DNA of 64,000 bases from Martelella endophytica. GTDB taxonomy: Bacteria; Pseudomonadota; Alphaproteobacteria; Rhizobiales; Rhizobiaceae. Below are positions 1 through 8,908 of the stretch, piece by piece. Location of the stretch: contig NZ_CP010803.1 of assembly GCF_000960975.1 (NCBI RefSeq), positions 2,073,944 to 2,137,943 on the forward strand. Direction: 5' to 3'. The notes beneath the pieces are model-generated. The model searched no databases. It was not told the origin of the DNA and saw nothing but the letters and a program-made list of their open reading frames with translations. Within the stretch, counting starts at the first letter, position 1. The number at the start of each line of letters is the position of its first letter. The position numbers and the translations under genes are program-made.

Positions 1-2356
1 TTTTGCAGATTGCCAGACCGACGCCCATGCCATCCTTCTTGGTGGTGAAGAATGGGTTGAACAGCTTGGCGAGATTATCGTCTGAAATGCCGGGGCCATT
101 GTCCGAGATCGTGATGATGGCAAGTCGGTCAGAGGTCTCGTGCGCGCGAACGGCAATTTCCATCTGTCGTTCCGTGGCGGGGCGCTCACGCATGGCCTGG
201 ATGGCGTTCGTTATCAGGTTCGTCAGTAGCTGCTGCATCTCCAGACGGTCGGCCTGGATGAAGATCGAGGGCTCAGCAAGCCGGAATGCGACTCGCACGC
301 GTGCGGTCAGCAACTCACGTTCCATAAGATCAAGCACTTCTGAAATCAGCGTCTTGACCTCAAGAGCTCCTACGCTTCGCTTTTCGCCACGCAGCAATTC
401 ACGCGTCTTCTGAATGATCTTGCTGGCCCTGAGGCTGTGCTGAACCGCACGCTCGGCGGCTTTCGTCGCCGACTGTATATCGGGCGGGCTTGCAGCAAGC
501 CAGCGCATGCAGGCCTGTGCGCTCATCACGGCTGCCCCGATAGGTTGGTTCACCTCATGGGCAATGGAAGCAGATATGGCCCCGACTGTTGCAATCCGTC
601 CGGCGCGAGCCAGCTCCCCTTGCGCCAGAAGCATCGCTTCGCGGGCATGTTCGCGCTCCGTGATGTCAACAATAGCGCAAGCAACTCGCTCGAGCGCATT
701 CGACGGCAGCGCCAGTACGATATGGACCAGCCGCTCTCCTCCATTTCGGTCGATGAGCGCCGTCTCGGTTTCGAGTTGCGATGCACCAGCCGAAAGTGCG
801 GCAAGCATCTTAACCGGCAATTCGCTTTCGGGCGGAAGAAATACGCTGATCGGTCCCAAAACCTCGCTCGCTCGTTCACATCCGAGCAGCTGAAGCGTTG
901 CGCGGTTCGCATCGGCGAGAAGGATGAGATCGCCGAAGCTTTCTGGATTTTGCGGTCCGCATTTAGGTGAGGTCGCGCCGCGGTGTTGGCTCGGTTCCTT
1001 TGCCTCGTTGATCACCAAATCGGCGAGCTGTGAGAGGTCAATTTCGCACAAGGCGATGTGATTCTGTTCGAAGATGGAGCGGTACCGTGCCTCGCTCTTT
1101 GATAGGTCGGAAAGCGCACGTCGTCTGGCGCTGGCGTCGAAGGCGACGAGACTAATCCCACCCATGAGCGTTACATAGAAGCCTACGGCCACAAGCCCGC
1201 TCATATTGGCGAGCGTTTGAGAGATGATCGGCGAGAAAGCGCCACCAAGAATGCCGCCGATGTTGAAAGCAACAGACGTTCCGGTGTAGCGCACACGGGC
1301 AGGAAAGAGGCCTGGCAGCCAAGCGCCGAGTGGACCATTGACGACGCCCATGACGGTAAGAGAAAAGGCGAGCAGCATGAATATCGTCACCAGAGAGCCG
1401 CTGCCAAGCATGGGCGCAAGCACTATTCCGGTGACGATCGTGCCGTAGCAGCCGAACATCAGTACGCGTTCGGCATCCTGCCGGTCGGACCACCAGCTTG
1501 CCAGGATGATCGCCACTGCCATGAAGCCGATCGCGGCCAGCTCAATCATCAGGAAGGTTGAGCGTTCGTAGCCGAGTACGCCCGTGCCGTAGCCGAGCAT
1601 GAATGCAGTGACCGTATAGTAGAGCGAAAAGCAGGCAATCACCCCAAGGGCACCGATGATGACTTCACGCCACTGGTTCTTGAACACCTCGAGAAGGGGA
1701 ACCGATGCCGGACTTTCATCCGCCATGGCCTCGGAGTATTCGCGTGTTTCTACCAGATTAAAGCGAACCCAAAGCCCGAGCCAGACTAGTGGAGCGCTTG
1801 CAATGAATGGAATACGCCATCCCCAATCGGCAAAATCTTCGGGTGTCAGGCAAAGCGTTAGGATTAAGAACAGTCCATTGGCCAGCACAAACCCAACAGG
1901 CGCGCCAAGCGGCGCGAACATCGCATAGCGCGTTTTCCAGCCTGGCGGGGCGTTTTCAAAAGCGATGAGCGCCGCGCCGGTCCATTCGCCGCCGAGCGCC
2001 AGGCCCTGACCGAACCGCAACAGGCACAGCAGCAGTGGAGCGAGCCATCCAGCCACGGCATAGGTGGGGAGGAAGCCGATTGCGGCGCTACAAATGCCCA
2101 TGAGCAGCAGTGAGATGACCAGTGTGGTCTTGCGGCCGACACGATCGCCGAAATGCCCGAACAGCGTGCCGCCAAGGGGGCGGGCGATGAAGGCAATGCC
2201 GAAGCTTGCGTAGGCGCCGAGAAGTTCTGCCGAGGAGACGCCTGAGGGAAAGAAGATCGGTCCGAAGATCAGGCTTGCGGCCGTTGCGTAGATGTAGAAA
2301 TCGTAGAACTCGACCGAGGTCCCGATCAGGCTCGAGAGCAGGATGCGTCTGGTCAT
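1..2356 (-). CDS. MFS (MHS-type) transporter fused to PAS/histidine kinase, 3' end beyond window
   Basis: One uninterrupted minus-strand frame runs from an ATG at 2354-2356 off the left edge (785 codons seen). Residues about 1-410 form a 12-helix MFS permease of the metabolite:H+ symporter type (SLIGTSVEFYDFYIYATAA near the start, FGDRVGRKTT loop). From about 420 a PAS-like segment begins (SEARYRSIFEQN), then a DHp helix with SIAHEVNQP (phospho-acceptor near His600), an N box (LITNAIQAM) and a G box (FFTTKKDGMGVGLAIC). Kinase and permease therefore share one chain, so the permease part is probably the signal sensor or a transport-coupled switch, as proposed for CbrA-type transporter kinases. 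A TTG at 2396-2398 is an alternative start; an in-frame stop lies at 2435-2437. It is divergent from a FixJ-like regulator, its likely partner. The frame reading is direct; the ligand is unknown. Confidence 0.85.
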   Translation of the reverse strand, partial: MTRRILLSSLIGTSVEFYDFYIYATAASLIFGPIFFPSGVSSAELLGAYASFGIAFIARPLGGTLFGHFGDRVGRKTTLVISLLLMGICSAAIGFLPTYAVAGWLAPLLLCLLRFGQGLALGGEWTGAALIAFENAPPGWKTRYAMFAPLGAPVGFVLANGLFLILTLCLTPEDFADWGWRIPFIASAPLVWLGLWVRFNLVETREYSEAMADESPASVPLLEVFKNQWREVIIGALGVIACFSLYYTVTAFMLGYGTGVLGYERSTFLMIELAAIGFMAVAIILASWWSDRQDAERVLMFGCYGTIVTGIVLAPMLGSGSLVTIFMLLAFSLTVMGVVNGPLGAWLPGLFPARVRYTGTSVAFNIGGILGGAFSPIISQTLANMSGLVAVGFYVTLMGGISLVAFDASARRRALSDLSKSEARYRSIFEQNHIALCEIDLSQLADLVINEAKEPSQHRGATSPKCGPQNPESFGDLILLADANRATLQLLGCERASEVLGPISVFLPPESELPVKMLAALSAGASQLETETALIDRNGGERLVHIVLALPSNALERVACAIVDITEREHAREAMLLAQGELARAGRIATVGAISASIAHEVNQPIGAAVMSAQACMRWLAASPPDIQSATKAAERAVQHSLRASKIIQKTRELLRGEKRSVGALEVKTLISEVLDLMERELLTARVRVAFRLAEPSIFIQADRLEMQQLLTNLITNAIQAMRERPATERQMEIAVRAHETSDRLAIITISDNGPGISDDNLAKLFNPFFTTKKDGMGVGLAICK

Positions 2357-2543
2357 CCGGTCTTTGGTGAAGGTCTTGGCTTGGTTCAGATTGGGCAATG
2401 CATCGGCCGTGCAGCAGAGGATCCAGACACGACCTTATAGGTCGGGCGACATGAGACGACAGTTTGCCCGCCCCGATGGCCCATGTCATCTGAACTCATG
2501 GATAGGTACACGCGTGGAAGCGGTCATGCGAAGCTTTCATCGA

Positions 2544-2553
2544 ATCGTATGAC
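2544..2553. promoter_or_regulatory. ATCGTATGAC motif, copy 1
   Basis: The 10-mer ATCGTATGAC lies in the divergent region between the transporter-kinase fusion and the FixJ-like gene, 44 bases before that gene's ATG. The identical 10-mer recurs at 3289-3298 upstream of the next gene. A binding site for the local FixJ-family regulator is an inference. Confidence 0.4.
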
Positions 2554-2597
2554 ATGCCCGCGCGATCGCCGGCACCAGTGAGCAAAGAGAAACTTTC

Positions 2598-3266
2598 ATG
2601 TCACCTCTGGCAGGCGGTAGCCCAAGCGGCAGCACACATGCGCTCTCAGGCAAGACCGACAGCAAGCCGATGGTTGTTGTTGTCGACGACGACGAGGGCT
2701 TGCGCACAAGCCTTATTGATGTATTGCGCTCCGTAGGCGTCGAAGCAGTGGGATACGGCTCAACTGCTCCCCTGCTTGACGGTTCCTTGCCGGCGCAAGC
2801 GGCCTGTATCATCCTGGATATCCGGCTGCCAGGGATAAGCGGGCTTGATTTTCAGGACAAGCTGCAGGCGAGCGGCATCCACCTCCCCATCATCTTTATG
2901 ACCGGATTCGGCGATGTTCCGATGAGTGTGCGCGCGATGAAGGCAGGGGCGCTGGACTTCTTGACCAAGCCGTTCCGCGATCAGGAGATCATCGATGCCG
3001 TCTCGCTTGCGATCGAGCGAGATACCGAACGGCGTCAGCAGCTCGCCCAACGGCGTAACCTAGAGATGCTTGTCGCGACGTTGACGCCGCGAGAGAGTGA
3101 AGTGATGGGACATGTCATTGCGGGTCTTCTGAACAAGCAGATCGCGTTTGAGCTCGGATTGAGCGAAATCACCGTGAAGATTCATCGCGGCAATCTGATG
3201 AGGAAAATGAAGTGCAACTCGGTGGCCGAGCTTGTTCTCAAGACCGAGCCGCTACGCCAGATCTAG
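2598..3266 (+). CDS. FixJ/NarL-family response regulator
   Basis: 222 residues. An N-terminal receiver (VVVVDDDEG acidic pocket, phospho-acceptor Asp in LDIRLPG, Lys in FLTKPFR) is followed by a LuxR-type helix-turn-helix (LTPRESEVM, IAFELGLSEITVKIHRGNLMRKM). This is the FixJ layout: phosphorylation by a sensor kinase should release DNA binding and activate transcription. It starts from the divergent region opposite the transporter-kinase fusion, so that kinase is the probable partner. A close homologue lies at 11646-12272 in a second cluster. The first 24 residues precede the receiver core, and the start could be a little further in. Confidence 0.9.
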   Translation: MSPLAGGSPSGSTHALSGKTDSKPMVVVVDDDEGLRTSLIDVLRSVGVEAVGYGSTAPLLDGSLPAQAACIILDIRLPGISGLDFQDKLQASGIHLPIIFMTGFGDVPMSVRAMKAGALDFLTKPFRDQEIIDAVSLAIERDTERRQQLAQRRNLEMLVATLTPRESEVMGHVIAGLLNKQIAFELGLSEITVKIHRGNLMRKMKCNSVAELVLKTEPLRQI

Positions 3267-3288
3267 AAGCATTAGCCCACTGCATACC

Positions 3289-3298
3289 ATCGTATGAC
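3289..3298. promoter_or_regulatory. ATCGTATGAC motif, copy 2
   Basis: Second exact copy of the 10-mer found at 2544-2553, here 63 bases upstream of the TTG start of the stand-alone receiver gene. The repetition in front of two adjacent signalling genes is what makes it notable; no factor is proven. Confidence 0.4.
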
Positions 3299-3361
3299 TA
3301 CCGCTCGACGTGAGCGACGCTATTTTCTTTTTGGAACCGTCTGAAGAGAGAGGAGCCTTGC

Positions 3362-3727
3362 TTGCTGTCGGTTGATAGGAAAACAGTCGCTATAGTGGAT
3401 GATGACGACGACCTGCTGGAGGCGACGGCATTCTTCCTAGAATCGATGGGCTATGACGTGGTTTCCTTCGCATCCGGCGAGGCGTTTCTCGCTGCAGGCG
3501 GCGCCCATCGCGTCGAACTGCTGCTTAGTGACATCAACATGCCGGGCATGTCTGGGCTCGAGCTCCAGGATATCGTCAGGCACCGTTTTCCCAAGATCAA
3601 AGTCATCATGATGACAGCGCTTCGAGATGAGGCTCTCAAAGAGAAGGCTCTGGCCAACGGTGCTCGTGATCTGCTGCAGAAACCGATCCTCGCCGACGAC
3701 CTGGTAAATTCAATCGAGAAGGCGTGA
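3362..3727 (+). CDS. Stand-alone receiver (CheY/FixJ-N-like) protein
   Basis: 121 residues consisting only of a receiver domain: acidic cluster VDDDDDL, Asp in LLSDINMPGMSG, Thr in MMTALRD and Lys in LLQKPI. There is no output domain, so it probably works as a phosphate sink or intermediate for the neighbouring kinase, or by protein contact. The start is a TTG preceded by AGAGGAG at good spacing. It follows the FixJ-like gene by 95 bases with its own ATCGTATGAC motif and ends at a strong hairpin terminator. A second receiver-only protein is found in the other signalling cluster (11237-11614). Confidence 0.85.
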   Translation: MLSVDRKTVAIVDDDDDLLEATAFFLESMGYDVVSFASGEAFLAAGGAHRVELLLSDINMPGMSGLELQDIVRHRFPKIKVIMMTALRDEALKEKALANGARDLLQKPILADDLVNSIEKA

Positions 3728-3766
3728 GCTACGCATTGGCGTCGATGCCATCCCGCCGCGCCATAT

Positions 3767-3809
3767 AAAAGGGAGCCTCCCTCCTGAACGAGCGGAAAGG
3801 CTCCCTTTT
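3767..3809. terminator. Bidirectional rho-independent terminator
   Basis: Inverted repeat AAAAGGGAGCC ... GGCTCCCTTTT with A-run and T-run flanks, between the convergent receiver gene and the cysteine hydrolase gene. It can serve both strands. Confidence 0.85.
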
Positions 3810-3852
3810 ATGCACGAGGAAGCTTTTGCTTCTTTGCGGCTTGTCCTTGTCC

Positions 3853-4581
3853 TCAGCGCCTAACGGCGGCGGCTGAAGCGAGGCGGTCAACGGCGTCATC
3901 CGTAGTCCAGATCGCGTTGGCGAACCATCGGAAATTGATCAGCGCGGCCAAGTAAGCGTCACCCTCTGGCAGTTTGCTGCCCGCGGTGGCGTCCCGCACC
4001 ACTGCCACTTCGAAGCCCTTCTCGACGAGGTCACGCAGATGGGATTCGACGCAGAAATTGGCCGCCATGCCCGCCAGGATAACCTGATCGACCTTCTTCT
4101 TGCGAAGCTGGAATACGACATCATTGGTCTGCGGACCGGCGATTTTGTGGGGCGAGCAGACGATGGTCCTCTGGTCCTCGATCAGCGACTTGTATTCTGG
4201 CATCCAGTCGGCGCCCGATCCATCGAAGCCCTCCAGCGAAAGCGGATCCTTGCGGTCGAACATCCTGAGTTTGTGCATCAGGGATTCACCAGTGGCTGCA
4301 AAGTCCCAGCGGTGGTCGAAGGGATAGTAGTAGTGGGGCGAGATGACAACTGGAATGCCTGCGCTCTTTGCCGCTTCCATCAACCTGCCGATGTTCTGCA
4401 CAGTGTTGTGCTCGCGAATGCTCTCGCCGAATGGTCCCCAGGCGGCTCCATTAGGGGAGAGGAAATCGATCTGAGGATCAGTGATCAAAAGTGCGGCGCG
4501 CGAAAGATCGAGGTCGACATCGATCTTCGGCAATGCCGGCTCGGCGGGATCGGCATATACAGCGATATTGTTGAAGGTCAT
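3853..4581 (-). CDS. Isochorismatase-family cysteine hydrolase
   Basis: 242 residues from the ATG at 4579-4581, which has an AAGGAG ribosome site 9 bases upstream; an in-frame TTG eight codons further out is less likely. The fold is recognisable from LLITDPQIDF (catalytic Asp about 35), a central PHKIAGPQTN segment carrying the Lys, and GMAANFCVESH with nucleophile Cys177. Such enzymes hydrolyse amides or vinyl ethers (nicotinamide, carbamoyl sarcosine, isochorismate, biuret). The substrate cannot be told from sequence. It has its own terminator and is divergent from an aldo/keto reductase. Confidence 0.85.
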   Translation of the reverse strand: MTFNNIAVYADPAEPALPKIDVDLDLSRAALLITDPQIDFLSPNGAAWGPFGESIREHNTVQNIGRLMEAAKSAGIPVVISPHYYYPFDHRWDFAATGESLMHKLRMFDRKDPLSLEGFDGSGADWMPEYKSLIEDQRTIVCSPHKIAGPQTNDVVFQLRKKKVDQVILAGMAANFCVESHLRDLVEKGFEVAVVRDATAGSKLPEGDAYLAALINFRWFANAIWTTDDAVDRLASAAAVRR

Positions 4582-4782
4582 CGGAGTGCTCCTTGATTGT
4601 AACACTTCAAACCTAGCTCTCTACCTCAATGCTGCCTTGTAATATCCGGCGTTTGCAATCAGCTACATGCCAAAATGAATGGGCCGATCGAACAATCTGC
4701 GTGGTCAGTCTTCTGCGATTTTGACACCCCGGGCACGCCCTCGGGAGCGTCCGCGCCCAATATCATTCGAAGAGACAAACTC

Positions 4783-5676
4783 ATGAGACCGCAGTCCCTA
4801 CCCCCCTCCCGGACATTCCACATTGGCGGTGAGCGAGAGGTTGTCCGTCTCGGCTTTGGCGCGATGCGCCTCACCGGGCGAGGTGTCTGGGGCGAGCCGG
4901 CTGATCGTTCAGCAGCGCTTGCTCTGCTGGAGAACCTGCCTAATTTGGGTATTAATTTCATCGACACCGCCGATGCCTATGGGCCGGATGTCTCCGAGCT
5001 TCTCATTCGTGAGGCGCTTCACCTCTACCGATCCGACAACGAACTTCGACCGCTAACGGTTGCTACCAAGGCGGGTCTCGTGCGAACTGGTCCTGGTCAG
5101 TGGCACCCGGTTGGTCGGCCCGAGTATCTTATCCAGTCGGCCTATCGCAGCGCAGCCAAGCTCGGTGTCGAGCAGATCGATTTATGGCAGTTGCACCGCA
5201 TTGACACCATGGTGCCAAGCGATGAACAGTTCGATACGATCCGGCAGTTGATCAGCGCTGGCATCGTGCGTCACGCCGGGCTGTGTCAGGTTTCAATCCT
5301 CGACATCGAGACTGCTCGGGAATTTTTCCCCGTCGCGACGGTACAGAACCGCTACAGCCTTGCCGATCGTAGCAGCGAAGATGTTCTTTGCTACTGCGAG
5401 GAGAATGGTATTGGTTTCATTCCCTGGTTTCCGCTGGCAGGTGAACTCGCCGCCCTTGGATCGCCGCTTTCGGCGATCGCTGAGGCTCATGCTGCGACAC
5501 CGGCTCAAATTGCGCTAGCCTGGCTTCTGATGCGCAGCCCCGTGATGCTCCCTGTACCCGGGACGTCAAGCATAGCCCATGCGCGGGAGAATGCAGCCGC
5601 TGCGGCGATCATCCTCACGCAGGAGGAGTTCCTTGCGCTGGACGTCCTAAACCGGGGCGGCGCAAGTCAGGATTGA
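4783..5676 (+). CDS. Aldo/keto reductase
   Basis: 297 residues from ATG 4783, chosen because GAAGAGA sits just upstream and the protein then begins close to the family core; an upstream in-frame ATG at 4675 would add 36 residues of unlikely sequence. The TIM-barrel AKR tetrad is visible: Asp and Tyr in [10 protein letters not shown], Lys in VATKAG, His in LWQLHRID. The C-terminal NADPH loop has [19 protein letters not shown]. It should reduce aldehydes or ketones with NADPH; the substrate is unknown. The upstream neighbour is the divergent cysteine hydrolase and a hairpin terminator follows. Confidence 0.9.
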   Translation: MRPQSLPPSRTFHIGGEREVVRLGFGAMRLTGRGVWGEPADRSAALALLENLPNLGINFIDTADAYGPDVSELLIREALHLYRSDNELRPLTVATKAGLVRTGPGQWHPVGRPEYLIQSAYRSAAKLGVEQIDLWQLHRIDTMVPSDEQFDTIRQLISAGIVRHAGLCQVSILDIETAREFFPVATVQNRYSLADRSSEDVLCYCEENGIGFIPWFPLAGELAALGSPLSAIAEAHAATPAQIALAWLLMRSPVMLPVPGTSSIAHARENAAAAAIILTQEEFLALDVLNRGGASQD

Positions 5677-5716
5677 GTCCAACCGCGACGTCCCAATTTG
5701 CGTTGGCGCACAAGGG

Positions 5717-5747
5717 AAAAGGCGCAGGTGTTTTACCTGCGCCTTCT
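5717..5747. terminator. Hairpin terminator between convergent genes
   Basis: A perfect 9-bp stem GGCGCAGGT/ACCTGCGCC (5721-5729 and 5735-5743) with AAAA on the left, which makes a T-run for minus-strand transcripts, and a weaker TTCTAT on the right. It separates the aldo/keto reductase from the minus-strand gene ending at 5776. Confidence 0.75.
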
Positions 5748-5775
5748 ATAGGTTGACCAGTTTCAGCCCTGCTGA

Positions 5776-6501
5776 CTAACTAGCTAGGTGGAGTTCGTCG
5801 TCAAGCGCGCTGACGCGGGCGTTGCCGAGGTAAAGTCCGGAGAGCCTTTCCAACGCGGTAGGCGCTATTCGACCCAGCGCGTCATTACGGATCACGAGCG
5901 TCGCCTTGTCGCGTCCGCCGAGCAGGCCACGCGGCTCTTCCAGCGCGCGGATATCGTAGCGATGATGCAGATATTGTGGATGCCACAGAGGAATGATCAG
6001 CCACTCACGACGGGCATAGGCGTCCTCGAAACGATCGAAGCAATCTGCTTCTGTTCCTGTTTCGAAGTGATAGCCTGCCTGCCCGAGACCGTAGGCCTCG
6101 ACAATCGCTTTTGAAAAGCGGCTGATGCCGGCGCCTGGGTTTATCCCCTGAATCAGTCTGTCCATCCGCGAAAGCGCGAGCGGTCTCAAGAGATCAGCAA
6201 CGCCGGCAATCTCCCGCGGCACGTAGTCGGGCACGCCCCAAATGCAATAAGGCTCATATAGCACCGTGATTTTCGTCACATCGGCTTCGATCGGTGAGAG
6301 ATAGACGTCGTGGCTGGCGGGAAGCCAGGCAGAAACCAGAATATCGATTTCCGCGCGGCCAAGCCTCTTGAACATCTCTTCGTGCGGACCCGTGTCGCTT
6401 TCGATGACGTGACCATTTTCCTTTAGGATGCGTTCAACTTCGTGGGCACTGGCGTCGTGAAAGGAAAGATCGATGTGCCCGACTTTCAGTGGTATCGGCA
6501 T
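5776..6501 (-). CDS. OpuAC-like glycine-betaine-type ligand-binding protein without signal peptide
   Basis: 241 residues resembling the substrate-binding domain of glycine betaine/choline ABC systems (early KVGHIDLSFHDA, aromatic cage candidates in VSAWLPASHD and IPLWHPQYLHHRYD). The N-terminus MPIPLKVGHIDL has no signal sequence or lipobox and no transporter subunits are adjacent, so it is probably cytoplasmic, perhaps a ligand sensor or carrier. It begins one base after the stop codon of the upstream Yellow-family gene, so the two are co-transcribed. The lack of export signal is direct; the role is inference. Confidence 0.75.
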   Translation of the reverse strand: MPIPLKVGHIDLSFHDASAHEVERILKENGHVIESDTGPHEEMFKRLGRAEIDILVSAWLPASHDVYLSPIEADVTKITVLYEPYCIWGVPDYVPREIAGVADLLRPLALSRMDRLIQGINPGAGISRFSKAIVEAYGLGQAGYHFETGTEADCFDRFEDAYARREWLIIPLWHPQYLHHRYDIRALEEPRGLLGGRDKATLVIRNDALGRIAPTALERLSGLYLGNARVSALDDELHLAS

Positions 6502-6502
6502 T

Positions 6503-7654
6503 TCACTCTTCCGTCTTATTCAAGATAACCGGGCCGCCGTCTATGGCGATGCGGAAGAGCTTGTAGGGTTTGACTCGAAGGTCTTCGCCATTGTTGAAGC
6601 CGGCCTGGCGGTTCAGCTGATTTGCAGTAAAGTAGAGATAGCCGTCGGCGGCGACGGAGAGCGTGTCCGGCCACTGGATTTCATCCGATTGGCTGATCGT
6701 CGACCATGACCCGTCTTCCAACACGCGGATGGAATGATTTTCGTAGTCGCCACCGTAAACCCTCCCATCATCATCAGATTCCAGCCCATCGGAAGCGCCC
6801 TTGAGACCTAGGTCTCGAACCTTACCAGACAGCGTCTCTTCGGCGACATTTTCGTCATTAAGTGCTGCGGTGGGAACCGAAAAAAGGTGCCGGCTGGTGA
6901 GTGGGCTGAAATAGAGTGTCTTGCCATCGGGAGATATAGCAATGCCATCGCTGGCGATATGGACAGGCGCCGACGGGCCATCGGGTGGCGTGTTTTCAAG
7001 CGGTATACCGTCGATCTTCGCCACGAAGCCAGGTTCCGGTGCGGTCGATGCGTCTCCATTCAATCTGCGCGTCGCTTTGCCCGTCGCCAAGTCGATCACG
7101 ATTATGGCACCAGGCCCGCTGAGTGAGCTGTCAGTTACATAGGCTACGCCTTCCGCGCCCTTCGTCATGTCAAAACGCATATCGTTGACATAGGTCGTGG
7201 GCAGGATCACCTCGTCTGGGAAAACCACAGTCTTGACGATGCGGTTTGTTTCCAAGTCGACTGCCACCAGCTTTGGGGCGCCCTTCACGGGTGCGCTAAA
7301 TGCCGGTGCGCCGGTATCAAGGATCCATAGGCGGCCTTCGGGGCCTACGACAACGCTTTGTACGCTGAGCAGGCTCGATGCAGGGTGATCCTCGTCGGGT
7401 CGGTTGAACGCAGCATCGGGATAGGCAACCGCCTTTCCATCGATGAGCTCGGCGACGGTGAAGGGGACATCATCTCCCCAACGCGGATAGTTCACGAAAA
7501 TGCGGCTGTCGCTGGTCACAGTAACGCCGGTCGGCATTGCATCGAAAAAGGTTGCGACGAGTTCGAGCTGGCGGTTTTCCTGTTGTGCGTCTGCCGGTGT
7601 CCAGGCGGTAAGGAACGTAGTGGCGATAAGAAATGCGGAGGATGTCAGCTTCAA
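6503..7654 (-). CDS. Secreted Yellow/major-royal-jelly-family beta-propeller protein
   Basis: 383 residues if started at TTG 7652-7654. That codon follows GGGAGAAACACA and directly opens a clean signal peptide (KLTSSAFLIATTFLTAW, cut after ADA). A more distal ATG at 7696 lacks a ribosome site. The mature part shows repeated beta-propeller blades (VVVGPEGRLWILDTG, DGIAISPDGKTLYFSP, YVNDMRFD, SDGLESDDDGRVYGGDYEN) typical of bacterial Yellow/MRJP and SMP-30-like proteins. These are periplasmic or extracellular; some bind or hydrolyse lactones, but no activity can be assigned. It is the first gene of a two-gene operon with the OpuAC-like protein. Confidence 0.85.
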   Translation of the reverse strand: MKLTSSAFLIATTFLTAWTPADAQQENRQLELVATFFDAMPTGVTVTSDSRIFVNYPRWGDDVPFTVAELIDGKAVAYPDAAFNRPDEDHPASSLLSVQSVVVGPEGRLWILDTGAPAFSAPVKGAPKLVAVDLETNRIVKTVVFPDEVILPTTYVNDMRFDMTKGAEGVAYVTDSSLSGPGAIIVIDLATGKATRRLNGDASTAPEPGFVAKIDGIPLENTPPDGPSAPVHIASDGIAISPDGKTLYFSPLTSRHLFSVPTAALNDENVAEETLSGKVRDLGLKGASDGLESDDDGRVYGGDYENHSIRVLEDGSWSTISQSDEIQWPDTLSVAADGYLYFTANQLNRQAGFNNGEDLRVKPYKLFRIAIDGGPVILNKTEE

Positions 7655-8121
7655 TGTGTTTCTCCCGATTCGGATGATAGGGGCACGCCGTCGCATTTGT
7701 GCGAAGCGAGAATGAGCGCCGGAAAAGCCCTGTTGAGGTGTCGGTACGCTTTTCCTGGCGTAATCAGGAGATAGTCGGGATGTCGCTGCGCGGATTGTAT
7801 CATTCGCCGAGACCGTGTCCCGCAGCGTGGAGTAGTTGACGGGTGGTCACCAGTGTTTTTCCGGTAAGGTCGGGTTGTTGAAGCTCAACCTGATGGAAAG
7901 ACCACCGATGACCAATGCTGGCCGCTGGCATAACAAGGAAGACCATTTCAGATACCTGACCGCAAGCATGTCGCGAGGCAGCTATAGGAGCGGTCATTCG
8001 AATAGTTCGGCTGGGGTTTCTAAACCTTTGTTTCGGGTAAGACCTTCCCCTGCTCAATCGTCAGAGGTCGCGGCGATCTGCATCATCGGAGGCATCGAAA
8101 GATTGACCAAGGACACCTCCC
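7655..8121. other. Divergent intergenic region
   Basis: 467 bases between the Yellow-family gene and the divergent AraC-type gene. It must hold both promoters. Short reading frames here lack family character or ribosome sites. I see no strong inverted repeat. Confidence 0.5.
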
Positions 8122-8613
8122 ATGAATGCCAATTCGACCACTTCTCTCGCTCCTTCTACCATGGATCGCGGTTTTCTGCAGGACCTTCCGAACGCAGCCT
8201 CCCAGGGTGAGGCTCGGCCCTCCTTTTTCCCCGATGCAGATGGCGCTGCGGTCTATCGCGGCGGTCTCACCACTTGGCAAAAGCGCAAGATCATCGCCTA
8301 TGTCGAGGAGAACCTGAGCCACGCAATTCGCATCGAAGTAATGGCCGCGCTTGCGCGCCTCAGCAAAAGTCATTTCTCAAGGGCTTTTCGTGAAAGCTTC
8401 GGGGACTCCCCTTACAATTATGTAATTTCCCGACGTGTTGCCCGGGCCAAGGAGCTAATGGTGGCATCCGAGGCGCCTCTGAGCGAGATCGCACTCGACT
8501 GCGGAATGTTCGACCAGGCGCATTTCTGCAAAGTCTTTAAACGCGCGGTGGGGACCAGTCCCAATCGCTGGCGCCGACCGAATATGCCGGGACCCCAGAT
8601 GACACTACACTAG
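8122..8613 (+). CDS. AraC-family regulator, DNA-binding domain only
   Basis: 163 residues. Residues about 50-150 are the double helix-turn-helix of AraC/XylS proteins (ALARLSKSHFSRAFRESFG, the connecting RRVARAKELM, SEIALDCGMFDQAHFCKVFKRAVGTSPNRWRR). There is no ligand domain; the 45-residue N-terminus is low-complexity, as in short SoxS/MarA-like or CRP-independent regulators common in rhizobia. The ATG follows AGGACACCTCCC. It is divergent from the Yellow/OpuAC-like operon, an obvious candidate target. Confidence 0.85.
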   Translation: MNANSTTSLAPSTMDRGFLQDLPNAASQGEARPSFFPDADGAAVYRGGLTTWQKRKIIAYVEENLSHAIRIEVMAALARLSKSHFSRAFRESFGDSPYNYVISRRVARAKELMVASEAPLSEIALDCGMFDQAHFCKVFKRAVGTSPNRWRRPNMPGPQMTLH

Positions 8614-8908
8614 AGCAATTGGGCTTGAACGCTGAGCAGGTAGCCGGAAGGCCGGGCCGGCCAAAGGTCCCGGTGGCATACGGCTGCACTCGGCGGGCTG
8701 ATCCATAATCGCTCTGAAACGGTCCGGTATCTCTGATGCCGGACTTCAAACGTTTGTTCCTTAAGACTGGTGCCTCGGTACCTGAAATTTCCGTCACCCA
8801 AAACGTCACTCGATCCGCAAGCCGAGTTCAACCGGCGGCGGATCGAGACAGGTCACAAATGCTCGGGCATCAGCGCAGTCATGCCACGCCGATGCCGAGG
8901 GAGCAGCA

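Noticed and set aside
8614-8908. Small ORFs between the AraC-type gene and the small exported protein
   Set aside because: Short, overlapping each other on opposite strands and without ribosome sites.
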